A stretch of DNA of 64,000 nt from Streptomyces sp. Ru62 (lineage in GTDB: Bacteria > Actinomycetota > Actinomycetes > Streptomycetales > Streptomycetaceae), in NCBI RefSeq assembly GCF_002920615.1, contig NZ_PQSU01000026.1:85072-149071 (forward strand). Direction: 5' to 3'. The notes under the pieces are model-generated. The model was given only the letters and a program-made list of their open reading frames with translations, made no database searches and was not told the DNA's origin. Shown here one piece after another: positions 7,882 through 16,639 of the stretch (positions are counted from its first letter, which is position 1; the number at the start of each line of letters is the position of its first letter). The translations under genes and the position numbers were made by a program.

Positions 7882-9124
7882 ACTCGCCGAAGCGCGGGTA
7901 CACCCGGGAGAAGTACTCCGCGTCCCGCGTGTGCACCTTGCCCCAGTGCGGACGCCCCTCGTGCGCGGTGAAGATCCGCTCTGCGGCCGTGAAGTACGCC
8001 TGGTACGGCGTGCCCCGGAACAGGTGCACGGCGATGTAGGCGCTGTCCCGGCCGGAGGCGGTGGACAGGGTGATGTCGTCGGCCGGGGCGGTGCGCACCT
8101 CGACCGGGAAGCCGACGCGCAGCCCGGAGCGGTCCACCATGGCCTTCAGCTCGCGCAGCGTCTCCCCCAGGGCCGCGCGCGGGACGGCGTACTCCATCTC
8201 CACGAAGCGCACCCGGCGCGGTGAGGTGAAGACCTTGTAAGGGATGTCCGTGTACGTCCGCGCGGACAGGGCCCTGCTGGAGACCTGCGCGATCGCCGGA
8301 ACGGTCGCCGGGACAGCGCGGCCGACCCACTGGGCAACCTGAAAGACGCCGTTGGAGAGGAACTCGTCCTCGAACCAGCCCGCGAGCCGCCCCACCGGCT
8401 GCTCGGGGCCGGCGCTGCGGTTGTTCCGCTTGGTGTTGGTGTTGCCGGTGTGCGGGAACCAGTAGAACTCGAAGTGTTCGTTCTCGGCCCACAGCTGATC
8501 GAACTCGGCGAGGACCCGCTCGAAGGACATGGGTTCCTCGCGCGCGGTGAGCAGGAAGAGCGGCTCCACGGCGAAGGTGATCGCGGTGACGACGCCCAGG
8601 GCGCCGAGGCCGATGCGGGCCGCCGCGAAGACCTCCGGGTTCTCCTTCTCGGAACAGGTGAGCACCGAGCCGTCGGCCGTGACCAGCTCCAGCGCCTTGA
8701 TCTGGGCGGCGATGGAGCCCGACGCGCGGCCGGTGCCGTGCGTGCCGGTGCTGGTGGCCCCGGACACGGTCTGCTCCATGATGTCGCCCATGTTGGTGAG
8801 CGAGAGGCCCTCGCGCGCGAGAGCGGCGTTGAGTCTCTTGAGCGGGGTCCCCGCCTCCACCGTGACCGTCATGGACGCCCGGTCGATGGTGCGTATACCG
8901 GTCAACAGTTGAGGGCGTATCAACACACCGTCGGTGGCGGCGATCGAGGTGAAGGAGTGCCCGGTGCCGACCGCCTTCACCTTCAGGCCGTCCTCCCGGG
9001 CCCGGCGCACCGCGCCGGCCAGCTCCTCCACGGAGGCCGGCGCGACCTGCCGGGCGGGCCGGGCGGAGACATTGCCGCCCCAGTTACGCCACGTGCCGTT
9101 CTTCCCGCTCGCTGTGCTGCCCAA
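7805..9124 (-). CDS. FAD-linked sugar-1,4-lactone oxidase (D-arabinono-1,4-lactone oxidase family)
   Basis: A 439-aa member of the VAO/ALO flavoprotein oxidases, which oxidise aldonolactones or alditols. The FAD-binding PP-loop region carries VGTGHSFTSIAATDG and GDIMEQTVSGATSTGTHGTG (about residues 50-135). The C-terminal ALO domain includes EFYWFPHTGN and the final PRFGEFTALRDRLDPDRLF block. Here the usual histidyl-FAD site reads GTGHSF, consistent with a covalent flavin. The start is TTG at 9124, supported by GGGGAGG six bases upstream; it lies inside the preceding MFS gene, overlapping it by 41 bases, so the pair is one operon. Confidence 0.88.
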   Translation of the reverse strand: MGSTASGKNGTWRNWGGNVSARPARQVAPASVEELAGAVRRAREDGLKVKAVGTGHSFTSIAATDGVLIRPQLLTGIRTIDRASMTVTVEAGTPLKRLNAALAREGLSLTNMGDIMEQTVSGATSTGTHGTGRASGSIAAQIKALELVTADGSVLTCSEKENPEVFAAARIGLGALGVVTAITFAVEPLFLLTAREEPMSFERVLAEFDQLWAENEHFEFYWFPHTGNTNTKRNNRSAGPEQPVGRLAGWFEDEFLSNGVFQVAQWVGRAVPATVPAIAQVSSRALSARTYTDIPYKVFTSPRRVRFVEMEYAVPRAALGETLRELKAMVDRSGLRVGFPVEVRTAPADDITLSTASGRDSAYIAVHLFRGTPYQAYFTAAERIFTAHEGRPHWGKVHTRDAEYFSRVYPRFGEFTALRDRLDPDRLFQNDYLRRVLGA

Positions 9125-10322
9125 CGGTGCCTCCCCGACCCGCGGCCGGCCTGCGCAGCCGGCGGTACCCGAGGAAACCGACCGCGACCGCGACGGCCCC
9201 GGACACGGCCGGAACCCCGTACCCGGCCCGTGCCCCGGCCGCGTCGATCACCCAGCCGGCCACGGAGGAGCCGGCCGCGATGCCGACGGCGAGGCCGGTG
9301 CTCACCCAGGTCATGCCCTCGGTGAGCTGCGCGCGCGGTACGTGCTCTTCGATGAGGGACATCGTCGTGATCATCGTCGGCGCGATGGACAGCCCCGCAA
9401 CGAACAGCGCCACGGCCAGAAGCGGCAAGTTTCCGACCAGTAGGAGGGGGATCATACTCACGGCCATCGCCGCCACGCCCAGCAACCAGCGACGTTCCGG
9501 CGCACCGCTGAGGCGCAGCAGTCCGAAGACCACGCCCGCGACGCACGAACCGGCCGCGTACAACGCGAGGACCAGGCTCGCGGCGCCCTTGTGGCCGCGC
9601 TCGTCGGCGAAGGCGACCGTGACCACGTCCACCGCCCCGAAGATCGCGCCGGTCGCCACGAAGGTCGCCACCAGCACCTGGAGCCCCGGCGCGCGCAGGG
9701 CGCTGCCGCCGCCCCGCCGCTCGCGCGGATGCGGTTCCGGCTCGGTGGCGCGCTGGGAGGTGAGCCACAGGACGCCGGCCAGCAGGAAGCAGGCGGCGAG
9801 CAGCGGGCCCGCCTCCGGGAACCAGGCCGTGGACAGGCCGATGGAGATGATCGGCCCGAAGATGAAGCACACCTCGTCCACGACCGACTCGAACGAGTAG
9901 GCGGTGTGCAGCTTCGGGGTGCCCCGGTACAGCGCGGCCCAGCGGGCCCGGATCATCGCGCCCAGACTCGGCACCGAGCCGATCCCGGCCGCACAGACGA
10001 ACAGCACCCAGTCCGGCCACCGGAAGTGCGCGGCGAGCAGCAGCCCGGCCGCCGCGAGCAGGGCCACCAGGGTCGCGGGGCGCAGCACCCGGCGCTGCCC
10101 GTGCCGGTCCACCAGCCGGGAGATCTGCGGGCCGATCGCCGCGGCGGACAGCGCGATCGCGGCCGACAGGGCGCCCGCGAGGCCATAGCGCCCGGTGAGC
10201 TGGGAGACCATCGTGACGACGCCGATGCCCATCATCGACAGCGGCATCCGCCCGAGGAATCCCGCGGCGGAGAAGGCCTTGGTGCCGGGCTCGGCGAACA
10301 GGGCTCTGTAGGGGCTGGGCAC
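9084..10322 (-). CDS. MFS transporter
   Basis: A 412-aa major facilitator with about 12 membrane helices, such as VVTMVSQLTGRYGLAGALSA and LLGVAAMAVSMIPLLLVGN. The loop after the second helix has SRLVDRHGQRRVL, the degenerate MFS motif A. The GTG start at 10322 is preceded by GGAGACC. The downstream lactone oxidase begins within this gene, so they are co-transcribed. The substrate is unknown; similar Streptomyces transporters are annotated as drug or sugar efflux proteins. Confidence 0.85.
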   Translation of the reverse strand: MPSPYRALFAEPGTKAFSAAGFLGRMPLSMMGIGVVTMVSQLTGRYGLAGALSAAIALSAAAIGPQISRLVDRHGQRRVLRPATLVALLAAAGLLLAAHFRWPDWVLFVCAAGIGSVPSLGAMIRARWAALYRGTPKLHTAYSFESVVDEVCFIFGPIISIGLSTAWFPEAGPLLAACFLLAGVLWLTSQRATEPEPHPRERRGGGSALRAPGLQVLVATFVATGAIFGAVDVVTVAFADERGHKGAASLVLALYAAGSCVAGVVFGLLRLSGAPERRWLLGVAAMAVSMIPLLLVGNLPLLAVALFVAGLSIAPTMITTMSLIEEHVPRAQLTEGMTWVSTGLAVGIAAGSSVAGWVIDAAGARAGYGVPAVSGAVAVAVGFLGYRRLRRPAAGRGGTVGQHSEREERHVA

Positions 10323-10376
10323 GTGGTCTCCGAAGCGGCTCGGTAAGGCGCGAATGCGGCTGATACAGCTTACGAG

Positions 10377-10390
10377 TTAGGACACCCTAA
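10377..10390. promoter_or_regulatory. Inverted repeat in the MFS/ferrochelatase divergent promoter
   Basis: TTAGG and CCTAA arms separated by four bases sit between the start codons of the MFS gene (leftward) and ferrochelatase (rightward). The arms resemble the ends of the DmdR/IdeR iron box, but the spacing is shorter than the 19-bp consensus, so iron control of heme synthesis is only a suggestion. Confidence 0.3.
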
Positions 10391-10494
10391 TCACACCCGG
10401 TATGACGCTGGGACAAACCACACTGAACCGACTGGAAGCCGACTCTTCACCCCGCTGTTTCCCCGCTGTCGGTGCCGGGTGGCAGGATCGACTC

Positions 10495-11622
10495 ATGCCA
10501 GACGCGCTCGATCCCACCCCGTACGACGCCCTGCTCCTGCTCTCCTTCGGCGGCCCCGAAGGCCCGGACGACGTGGTCCCGTTCCTGGAGAACGTCACGC
10601 GCGGGCGAGGCATCCCCAAGGAACGCCTCAAGGAGGTCGGGCAGCACTACTTCCTGTTCGGCGGGGTCAGCCCCATCAACGCCCAGAACCGCGCCCTGCT
10701 GGACGCCCTGCGCAAGGACTTCGCCGACCACGGCCTGGAGCTGCCGGTCTACTGGGGCAACCGCAACTGGGCGCCGTACCTGACGGACACCCTGCGCGAG
10801 ATGGTCGCCGACGGCCGCCGCCGCATCCTGGTCCTCGCCACCAGCGCCTACGCCTCCTACTCGGGCTGCCGCCAGTACCGGGAGAACCTCGCCGACGCGC
10901 TGGCGGCCCTGGAGGCCGAGGGCCTGGAGCTGCCGAGGATCGACAAGCTGCGGCACTACTTCAACCACCCCGGCTTCGTCGAACCCATGACCGACGGCGT
11001 GCTGCGCGCCCTCGCCGACCTCCCCGAGGACGTCCGCGCGGGCGCCCACATCGCCTTCACCACCCACTCCATCCCCACCTCCGCCGCCGACACATCCGGC
11101 CCCGTCGAGGCCCACGGCGAGGGCGGCGCCTACGTCGAGCAGCACCTGGACGTGGCCCAGCTGATCGCCGACGCCGTCCGCGAGCGCACCGGCGTCGACC
11201 ACCCCTGGCGGCTCGTCTACCAGTCCCGCTCCGGCGCCCCGCACATCCCCTGGCTGGAGCCGGACATCTGCGACCACCTGGAGGAGCGGCACGCCGCCGG
11301 TGTCCCGGCCGTCGTCATGGCCCCCATCGGCTTCGTCTCCGACCACATGGAGGTCCTCTACGACCTCGACACCGAGGCGACGGCCAAGGCCGGGGAACTG
11401 GGCCTGCCGGTGCGCCGCTCGGCCACCGTGGGCGCCGACCCGCGGTTCGCCGCGGCCGTCCGCGAGCTGATCCTGGAGCGGGCCGCCGTGGAGCGCGGCC
11501 AGGGGGTCACCCCCTGCGCCCTGGGCGCGCTCGGCCCCAGCCACCACGTCTGCCCGGTCGGCTGCTGCCCGCCCCGCGCCCCGCGCCCCGCCGCCGCGGG
11601 CGCCGACAGCCCCTACGCGTGA
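10495..11622 (+). CDS. hemH: Ferrochelatase (coproporphyrin III ferrochelatase type)
   Basis: A 375-aa class of enzyme that inserts Fe(II) into porphyrin; in actinobacteria the substrate is coproporphyrin III, giving coproheme. Conserved parts are LLLSFGGPEGPDDVVPFLEN at the N-terminus, the catalytic His in FTTHSIPTSAA (near residue 190), and the Glu of DHMEVLYDLDTE. The C-terminus holds clustered cysteines (HHVCPVGCCPP), in line with the [2Fe-2S] cluster known from actinobacterial ferrochelatases. The frame is open from 10402, but the ATG at 10495 with an upstream GGCAGGA gives the family start. It is followed nine bases later by the monophosphatase gene. Confidence 0.93.
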   Translation: MPDALDPTPYDALLLLSFGGPEGPDDVVPFLENVTRGRGIPKERLKEVGQHYFLFGGVSPINAQNRALLDALRKDFADHGLELPVYWGNRNWAPYLTDTLREMVADGRRRILVLATSAYASYSGCRQYRENLADALAALEAEGLELPRIDKLRHYFNHPGFVEPMTDGVLRALADLPEDVRAGAHIAFTTHSIPTSAADTSGPVEAHGEGGAYVEQHLDVAQLIADAVRERTGVDHPWRLVYQSRSGAPHIPWLEPDICDHLEERHAAGVPAVVMAPIGFVSDHMEVLYDLDTEATAKAGELGLPVRRSATVGADPRFAAAVRELILERAAVERGQGVTPCALGALGPSHHVCPVGCCPPRAPRPAAAGADSPYA

Positions 11623-11630
11623 GGAGACCC

Positions 11631-12446
11631 GTGACCGACGCCCTGCACCGGGACCTGCTCGAACTGGCCCAGGAGGCCGCCCGCCGCGCCGGCGAGCTGC
11701 TGCGCGACGGCCGCCCCGCCGACCTTGCCGTGGCGAAGACCAAGTCCAGCCCCATCGACGTCGTCACCGAGATGGACATCGCGGCGGAGAAGCTGATCAC
11801 CGACCTGATCTCCGGGCAGCGCCCCGACGACGGCTTCCTCGGCGAGGAGGGAGCCTCCGTCGAGGGCACGAGCGGCATCCGCTGGGTGATCGACCCGCTG
11901 GACGGCACCGTCAACTACCTGTACGGCCTGCCGACCTGGGCGGTGTCCATCGCCGCCGAGCAGGACGGCGAGACAGTGGTCGGGGTCGTCGCGGCTCCGA
12001 TGCGCGGTGAGACGTACCACGCGGTGCGCGGCGGCGGCGCGTGGGCCACGGGCGCGTGGCAGGGCGAGCGGGCGCTCGCCTGCCGGCCCGCGCCCCCGCT
12101 GGACCAGGCCCTGGTCTCCACCGGTTTCAACTACGTCACCGAGGTCCGCGCCCACCAGGCCGGGATCGCCGCCCGGCTGATCCCCGTCCTGCGGGACATC
12201 CGGCGCGGCGGTTCGGCGGCGATCGACCTGTGCGACGTGGCCTGCGGCCGGCTCGACGGGTACTACGAGCGGGGGCTCAACGCGTGGGACTTCGCGGCGG
12301 GGGACCTGATCGCCCGGGAGGCCGGTGCGCTGACCGGTGGACGGCCCGGGGAGCGGCCGTCACGGGATCTGACCGTGGCCGGGTCGCCGGGCGTCTTCGA
12401 GCCCCTCCAGCGGCTGCTGGAGGACTTCGGCGCCTGGCACGACTGA
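11631..12446 (+). CDS. Inositol monophosphatase family protein (SuhB-like)
   Basis: A 271-aa Mg-dependent, Li-sensitive phosphatase family member. The metal-binding motifs are GEEGAS (residues near 67), WVIDPLDGTVNYL (near 88) and NAWDFAAGDLIAREAGA (near 220). It starts at GTG 11631 with GAGGAG seven bases upstream and lies nine bases behind ferrochelatase, so the two share a transcript. Likely substrates are inositol-1-phosphate or other sugar phosphates. In M. tuberculosis the equivalent gene (suhB) sits beside the DUF4193/DUF3093/dut block, as here. Confidence 0.92.
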   Translation: MTDALHRDLLELAQEAARRAGELLRDGRPADLAVAKTKSSPIDVVTEMDIAAEKLITDLISGQRPDDGFLGEEGASVEGTSGIRWVIDPLDGTVNYLYGLPTWAVSIAAEQDGETVVGVVAAPMRGETYHAVRGGGAWATGAWQGERALACRPAPPLDQALVSTGFNYVTEVRAHQAGIAARLIPVLRDIRRGGSAAIDLCDVACGRLDGYYERGLNAWDFAAGDLIAREAGALTGGRPGERPSRDLTVAGSPGVFEPLQRLLEDFGAWHD

Positions 12447-12469
12447 CCCAGGGAGAGCGGGCACGCAAA

Positions 12470-12500
12470 GGGACCCCGGCGCTGGATTCGCCGGGGTCCC
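12470..12500. terminator. Hairpin terminator after the monophosphatase gene
   Basis: Perfect 12-base arms (GGGACCCCGGCG and its complement) with a 7-base loop, followed by CTCTT. It lies between the convergent monophosphatase gene and the small gene ending at 12520. Confidence 0.85.
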
Positions 12501-12519
12501 CTCTTGCGCTTCGGGCCGA

Positions 12520-12693
12520 TCAGACGCGTGACGCGCCGACTTCCACACCGTGTTCGGCGGCGAGGCGTCGCAGGTCGTCGAGCTCTGCCTGCTCCACCTC
12601 GACGAGGAAGTCGTCGCCCTCGTCACGAGCCCGCGACAGGTCGGACTCGGTCGCCCTTATGCGCTGCAGAAGTCCTGCGGTGAAAGCGTCCAT
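12520..12693 (-). CDS. Small conserved hypothetical protein (57 aa)
   Basis: A short ORF, MDAFTAGLLQRIRATESDL onwards, predicted as a charged, mostly helical 57-residue protein with a run of Glu/Asp/Arg (ARDEGDDFLVEVEQAELDDL), probably a short coiled coil. The ATG at 12693 is followed by normal third-position GC bias, and a hairpin precedes the gene on its 3' side. No function is known. Its position next to the cutRS promoter suggests it shares a divergent regulatory region with cutR. A longer upstream frame on this strand has unnatural composition and was not used. Confidence 0.65.
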   Translation of the reverse strand: MDAFTAGLLQRIRATESDLSRARDEGDDFLVEVEQAELDDLRRLAAEHGVEVGASRV

Positions 12694-13105
12694 GCTGCGC
12701 CCCCTCGTCCAGGGTCGTGGGTCGGTGGCACGGGGGTGTGCCGTAGGGAAGGGGCGATCACGTCTCTCGCAGGTGCCCAGCGCTGCCCGGCCGGGCGGCG
12801 ACGGTGCCGGACACCCACGCCCGCTCTGCCAAGCGGCGGCCGAAGTACCGCATGGTGCTGCGGCACATGCAGAGCGTGATCGCGGGGTGTAAAGCCGTCC
12901 TCCCCCAGCTCCCCTCCGCGGAAACCTCAACCGGAGCAGAAATTCTCGTATTCCCGCCCGCGGACCCCGGTCCCTGCGGTCCGGACACCGCCTTACAGCC
13001 GACTTATGGCCGAAAAGGGCAGGATGGGGGTCACATCCACGGACACCCCTGCCCGCACGCGCCCACGGCGCGTCCTCGCGGGTGGACACAGGAAGGACAA
13101 GCGAC
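12694..13105. promoter_or_regulatory. Divergent spacer upstream of cutR
   Basis: These 412 bases lie between the small leftward gene and the cutR-like gene. No ORF with convincing composition and no RNA gene was recognised. Both promoters should be here. Confidence 0.4.
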
Positions 13106-13759
13106 GTGCGCGTACTCGTCGTCGAGGACGAGCAGCTGCTCGCCGATGCGGTGGCCACCGGACTGCGCCGGGAGGCCATGGCCGTCGACGTCGTGTACGA
13201 CGGTGCGGCCGCCCTGGAGCGCATCGGCGTCAACGACTACGACGTGGTCGTCCTCGACCGCGACCTCCCGCTCGTCCACGGCGACGACGTCTGCCGCAAG
13301 ATCGTCGAGCTGGGCATGCCCACGCGCGTGCTCATGCTCACCGCCTCGGGTGACGTCAGCGACCGCGTCGAGGGCCTGGAGATCGGCGCCGACGACTATC
13401 TGCCCAAGCCGTTCGCGTTCAGCGAGCTGATCGCGCGCGTGCGCGCCCTCGGCCGCCGGACCAGCGTGCCGCTGCCGCCGGTCCTGGAGCGCGCCGGCAT
13501 CAAGCTCGACCCCAACCGCCGCGAGGTCTTCCGTGACGGCAAGGAGGTCCAGCTCGCGCCCAAGGAGTTCGCGGTGCTGGAGGTCCTGATGCGCAGCGAG
13601 GGCGCGGTCGTCTCGGCGGAGCAGCTGCTGGAGAAGGCCTGGGACGAGAACACCGACCCGTTCACCAACGTGGTGCGCGTGACGGTGATGACCCTGCGCC
13701 GCAAGCTGGGCGAGCCGCCCGTCATCGTCACCGTCCCCGGCTCCGGCTACCGGATCTGA
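13106..13759 (+). CDS. cutR: OmpR-family response regulator CutR
   Basis: A 217-aa two-component regulator. The receiver domain (1-115) has the acidic pocket in VVEDEQ, the phospho-acceptor Asp51 in VVLDRDLP and the conserved Lys in LPKPFA. A winged-helix DNA-binding domain (about 125-217) ends in VTVPGSGYRI. The whole sequence matches CutR, first described in S. lividans in connection with copper metabolism and antibiotic production. The GTG at 13106 is preceded by AGGAAGGA; an upstream ATG at 13082 would add eight untypical residues. The cognate kinase gene begins five bases after the stop. Confidence 0.93.
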   Translation: MRVLVVEDEQLLADAVATGLRREAMAVDVVYDGAAALERIGVNDYDVVVLDRDLPLVHGDDVCRKIVELGMPTRVLMLTASGDVSDRVEGLEIGADDYLPKPFAFSELIARVRALGRRTSVPLPPVLERAGIKLDPNRREVFRDGKEVQLAPKEFAVLEVLMRSEGAVVSAEQLLEKAWDENTDPFTNVVRVTVMTLRRKLGEPPVIVTVPGSGYRI

Positions 13760-13764
13760 TCCCC

Positions 13765-15021
13765 GTGGCCACGACACCCGCGCCGCCCCAGGCGCCCCCC
13801 AAGCCGACCTGGGACCCCAGGAGGCCGCAGCCGCCCTTCCCGTGGCTGCGCCCGACCATCCGCATACGGCTGACCCTGCTCTACGGCGGCATGTTCCTGA
13901 TCGCCGGCATCCTGCTGCTGTCGATCATCTACCTGCTGGCCGCGCAGGCGATCAGCACCGGCAACCAGCCGCTGTTCAAGATCGTCAGCGGTTCGGCGAT
14001 CAAGGTCACCAGCGACAACTGCCCCGCGGTCACCGCGATCAACTCCGGCCCGGTGCCGCTGTCGGACTTCAACGAGGCCATCGCCCACTGCGTGGACCAG
14101 CAGCGCCAGGCGGCCCTGGACAACCTGCTCAGCCGCTCCCTGCTGGCACTGCTGGGCCTCGCCGTGATCGCCTTCGCGTTCGGCTACGCGATGGCCGGCC
14201 GTGTGCTCTCCCCGCTCGGCCGCATCACCCGTACCGCCCGCCAGGTCGCCGGCTCGGACCTCTCCCGCCGGATCGAGCTGGACGGCCCGGACGACGAGCT
14301 GAAGGAGCTGGCCGACACCTTCGACGACATGCTGGAGCGGCTGGAGCGGGCCTTCACCGCCCAGCAGCGCTTCGTGGGCAACGCCTCGCACGAGCTGCGC
14401 ACCCCGCTGGCGATCAACCGCACGCTCCTCGAAGTGCACCTGTCGGACCCGAACGCGCCGATGGAACTCCAGCAGCTCGGCAAGACCCTGCTCGCCACCA
14501 ACGAGCGCAGCGAACAGCTGGTCGAAGGGCTGCTGCTGCTCGCCCGCAGTGACAACCAGATCGTCGAGCGCAAGCCGGTCGACCTGGCCGAGGTTGCCAC
14601 GCAGGCCGTCGACCAGGTGCACGCCGAGGCCGACGCCAAGGGCGTGAAGATCCGCGGCGAGCGCAAGCCCGCCGTGGTGCAGGGCAACGGCGTGCTGCTG
14701 GAGCGGATCGCGCTGAACCTCGTCCAGAACGCCGTGCGGTACAACGTGCCGGAGGACGGCTGGGTCGAGGTGGACACCGAGATCCAGCACGGGCAGGCGG
14801 TGCTGACCGTCACGAACACCGGGCCTGTCGTGCCGGCGTACGAGATCGACAACCTCTTCGAGCCCTTCCGGCGGTTGCGCACCGAGCGGACGGGCAGTGA
14901 CAAGGGGGTGGGCCTCGGTCTGTCCATCGTCCGGTCCGTGGCCCGCGCGCACGGCGGTCACATTCTGGCCCAGCCCCGGGAGGGTGGCGGACTGGTGATG
15001 CGCGTCACCCTGCCGTTGTGA
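13765..15021 (+). CDS. cutS: Sensor histidine kinase CutS
   Basis: A 418-aa membrane kinase, partner of the regulator just upstream. The first transmembrane helix is near residues 35-57 (LLYGGMFLIAGILLLSIIYL), followed by a short extracytoplasmic loop containing two cysteines (DNCPAV; AHCVDQ) and a second helix near 123-145. Next are a HAMP linker, the HisKA box with the phosphorylated His209 (ASHELRTPLA), and the ATPase domain with the N box (NLVQNAVRYN) and G box (GLGLSIVRSVA). The paired extracellular cysteines could sense redox or metal state, which is an inference. The gene starts at GTG 13765. Confidence 0.93.
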   Translation: MATTPAPPQAPPKPTWDPRRPQPPFPWLRPTIRIRLTLLYGGMFLIAGILLLSIIYLLAAQAISTGNQPLFKIVSGSAIKVTSDNCPAVTAINSGPVPLSDFNEAIAHCVDQQRQAALDNLLSRSLLALLGLAVIAFAFGYAMAGRVLSPLGRITRTARQVAGSDLSRRIELDGPDDELKELADTFDDMLERLERAFTAQQRFVGNASHELRTPLAINRTLLEVHLSDPNAPMELQQLGKTLLATNERSEQLVEGLLLLARSDNQIVERKPVDLAEVATQAVDQVHAEADAKGVKIRGERKPAVVQGNGVLLERIALNLVQNAVRYNVPEDGWVEVDTEIQHGQAVLTVTNTGPVVPAYEIDNLFEPFRRLRTERTGSDKGVGLGLSIVRSVARAHGGHILAQPREGGGLVMRVTLPL

Positions 15022-15414
15022 CCAGAGACCGACACACGCGGAGGATGTTCGCTTTGCGCGGAATTTTTGGGCCGCCGTACATGGTTCTTCCTGTGTGATC
15101 GATCACATGGGCGGATTTCCGGCCATGTACGCACGGTGATCATGACAGAAGGTGGAAAGCCGGGAAAGTCCGGGTTTTCAGGGCTCTTGATCACGGGAAG
15201 TACACGGTGAGGCGCCTTTGAGGTGCGGCATTCGAACCGTGTACGGTCCTCACCGCCATCCAAGCCGATCACTCTTGAGGGGTCGGGTTGGGTGTCGATT
15301 GAGTAACAGACCTTGATGTGAGGCAAAATCTCCGCCTCAGGTCGGGCACAAGTCCGGCCTCTCACGCGTTACGTGCGCTGGAGACACCGCAGACACCCAG
15401 AGGGGGAGAGCGAT
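15022..15414. promoter_or_regulatory. Spacer upstream of the DUF4193 gene, with a 14-bp palindrome
   Basis: These 393 bases contain a perfect palindrome TGTGATCGATCACA at 15094-15107. The half site TGTGA is that of CRP-type regulators, but the spacing is two bases shorter than the usual 6-base spacer. A second imperfect hairpin (GAGGC...GCCTC) lies near 15318-15340. No gene was found here. Confidence 0.4.
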
Positions 15415-15711
15415 ATGGCAACCGATTACGACACTCCACGCAAGACCGACGACGACGTCGACTCGGACAGCCTTGAAGAGCTGAAGGCCCGGCGGAACGA
15501 CAAGTCCACCTCGTCGGTGGACGTCGACGAGTTCGAGGCCGCCGAGGGCCTCGAACTGCCCGGAGCCGACCTCTCGAACGAGGAGCTGGCCGTCCGGGTG
15601 CTGCCGAAGCAGCAGGACGAGTTCACCTGCATGAGCTGCTTCCTGGTGCACCACCGCAGCCAGCTGGCCAGGGAGAAGAACGGCCAGCCGATCTGCCGCG
15701 ACTGCGACTGA
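15415..15711 (+). CDS. DUF4193 family zinc-ribbon-like protein
   Basis: A 98-aa acidic protein found throughout actinobacteria. The N-terminal half is rich in Asp and Glu, and the C-terminal half carries a four-cysteine motif, FTCMSCFLVHHRSQLA followed by ICRDCD, which should bind one zinc ion. The ATG at 15415 has AGGGGGAGAG upstream, one of the strongest ribosome binding sites in the window, suggesting high expression. It keeps its usual neighbourhood (monophosphatase, DUF3093 and dut nearby). The function is not established. Confidence 0.9.
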   Translation: MATDYDTPRKTDDDVDSDSLEELKARRNDKSTSSVDVDEFEAAEGLELPGADLSNEELAVRVLPKQQDEFTCMSCFLVHHRSQLAREKNGQPICRDCD

Positions 15712-15724
15712 GGACGGGTCGGCC

Positions 15725-16639
15725 GTGTCTGGCTCGACCCCTCCCCGGAAGCGCCGCTTCCCCCTGCGGAAAGCGGACCAAGGGCCGCTCGGCGGCCCGC
15801 ACGGCGCGCGTGACGGCGAGCGGGGCTCACCGGTGACGGGAGCCCCGCTCGAACCGGCGGCCGGCCGGGAGAACCTGCCCGCGTCGGCGCAGAACCCCGC
15901 ACCCGTCGCCCGGCGCCGGGCGGCGGTGATCCGTGAGAAGGCCCGGGATCTGGCCCGGGAAGGCGCCCGTAAGGGCGGCAGCCGGGCTCGCGCGGGGCTG
16001 GCGTACCTCGCGGACCGGATCATCGAGATCGCCCCGCGCATCCCCGTACGCGACCTCGCGACCCTGCGGGGCCAGTTCCCCGGCCTCGGACCGGAGGAGC
16101 TGGCCGACAAGCTGGTGGCGGGTGCGGCGGCCGGCACCTCGACGGTCGGAGCCGGGATCGGAGCGGCGGCCATGCTGCCGGTGCCGCCGGCCATGCCGAC
16201 CGAACTGGCCGCGGAGATCACCGGGGTCGCCGCGATCGAGCTGAAGCTCATCGCCGAACTGCACGAGGTCTACGGCGTACGCCCGCCCGGGAACCTCAAG
16301 ACCCGCTCCGCCGCGTATCTGTCCTCCTGGTCGGGGGAGCGCGGGATCGACGTGATGAAGCCGTCGACGTACGACACGGCCATGGGCGGCCACATGAAGC
16401 GCCACCTCCGTCAGCAGATCATGAAGCGGATGGTGCGCGACCTGCCCAACCTGATGCCGTTCATGGTCGGGGCCACGGTCGGGGCGGTCATGAACCGCCG
16501 GGACACCAAGAGACTCGCGGCCCGCATCCGGGCCGATCTGCGCAAGATCCAGGTGCCCTGGGACGAGCTGCCGGAGCTGCCGCCGCTGGAGAAGCCGGCG
16601 CAGCCGCTGAGACTGGGCGAGCTGCCCGACGAACTCTAG
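15725..16639 (+). CDS. Conserved hypothetical protein with glycine/alanine-rich hydrophobic segments
   Basis: A 304-aa protein starting at GTG 15725, 13 bases after the DUF4193 gene and probably co-transcribed. The first 70 residues are charged and disordered. The core (about 95-270) has an Ala/Gly-rich segment (LVAGAAAGTSTVGAGIGAAA), an IELKLIAELHEVYG helix and a second hydrophobic stretch (LMPFMVGATVGAVMNRRDTK). The arrangement recalls the EcsC-like family, but that likeness is weak and the role is unknown. The protein could be peripherally membrane-bound. Confidence 0.7.
   Translation: MSGSTPPRKRRFPLRKADQGPLGGPHGARDGERGSPVTGAPLEPAAGRENLPASAQNPAPVARRRAAVIREKARDLAREGARKGGSRARAGLAYLADRIIEIAPRIPVRDLATLRGQFPGLGPEELADKLVAGAAAGTSTVGAGIGAAAMLPVPPAMPTELAAEITGVAAIELKLIAELHEVYGVRPPGNLKTRSAAYLSSWSGERGIDVMKPSTYDTAMGGHMKRHLRQQIMKRMVRDLPNLMPFMVGATVGAVMNRRDTKRLAARIRADLRKIQVPWDELPELPPLEKPAQPLRLGELPDEL

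Noticed and set aside
10377..10390. Iron-box (DmdR/IdeR) upstream of ferrochelatase
   Set aside because: Only the outer five bases of each arm match and the spacing is five bases too short; listed as an inverted repeat only.
15094..15107. CRP site TGTGATCGATCACA
   Set aside because: The palindrome is perfect, but the half-site spacing is four, not six, so a Crp assignment is not justified.
15225..15245. GGTTCGAAT on the minus strand, like a tRNA T-loop
   Set aside because: The flanking bases do not pair as a T-stem and no other tRNA arm is present.
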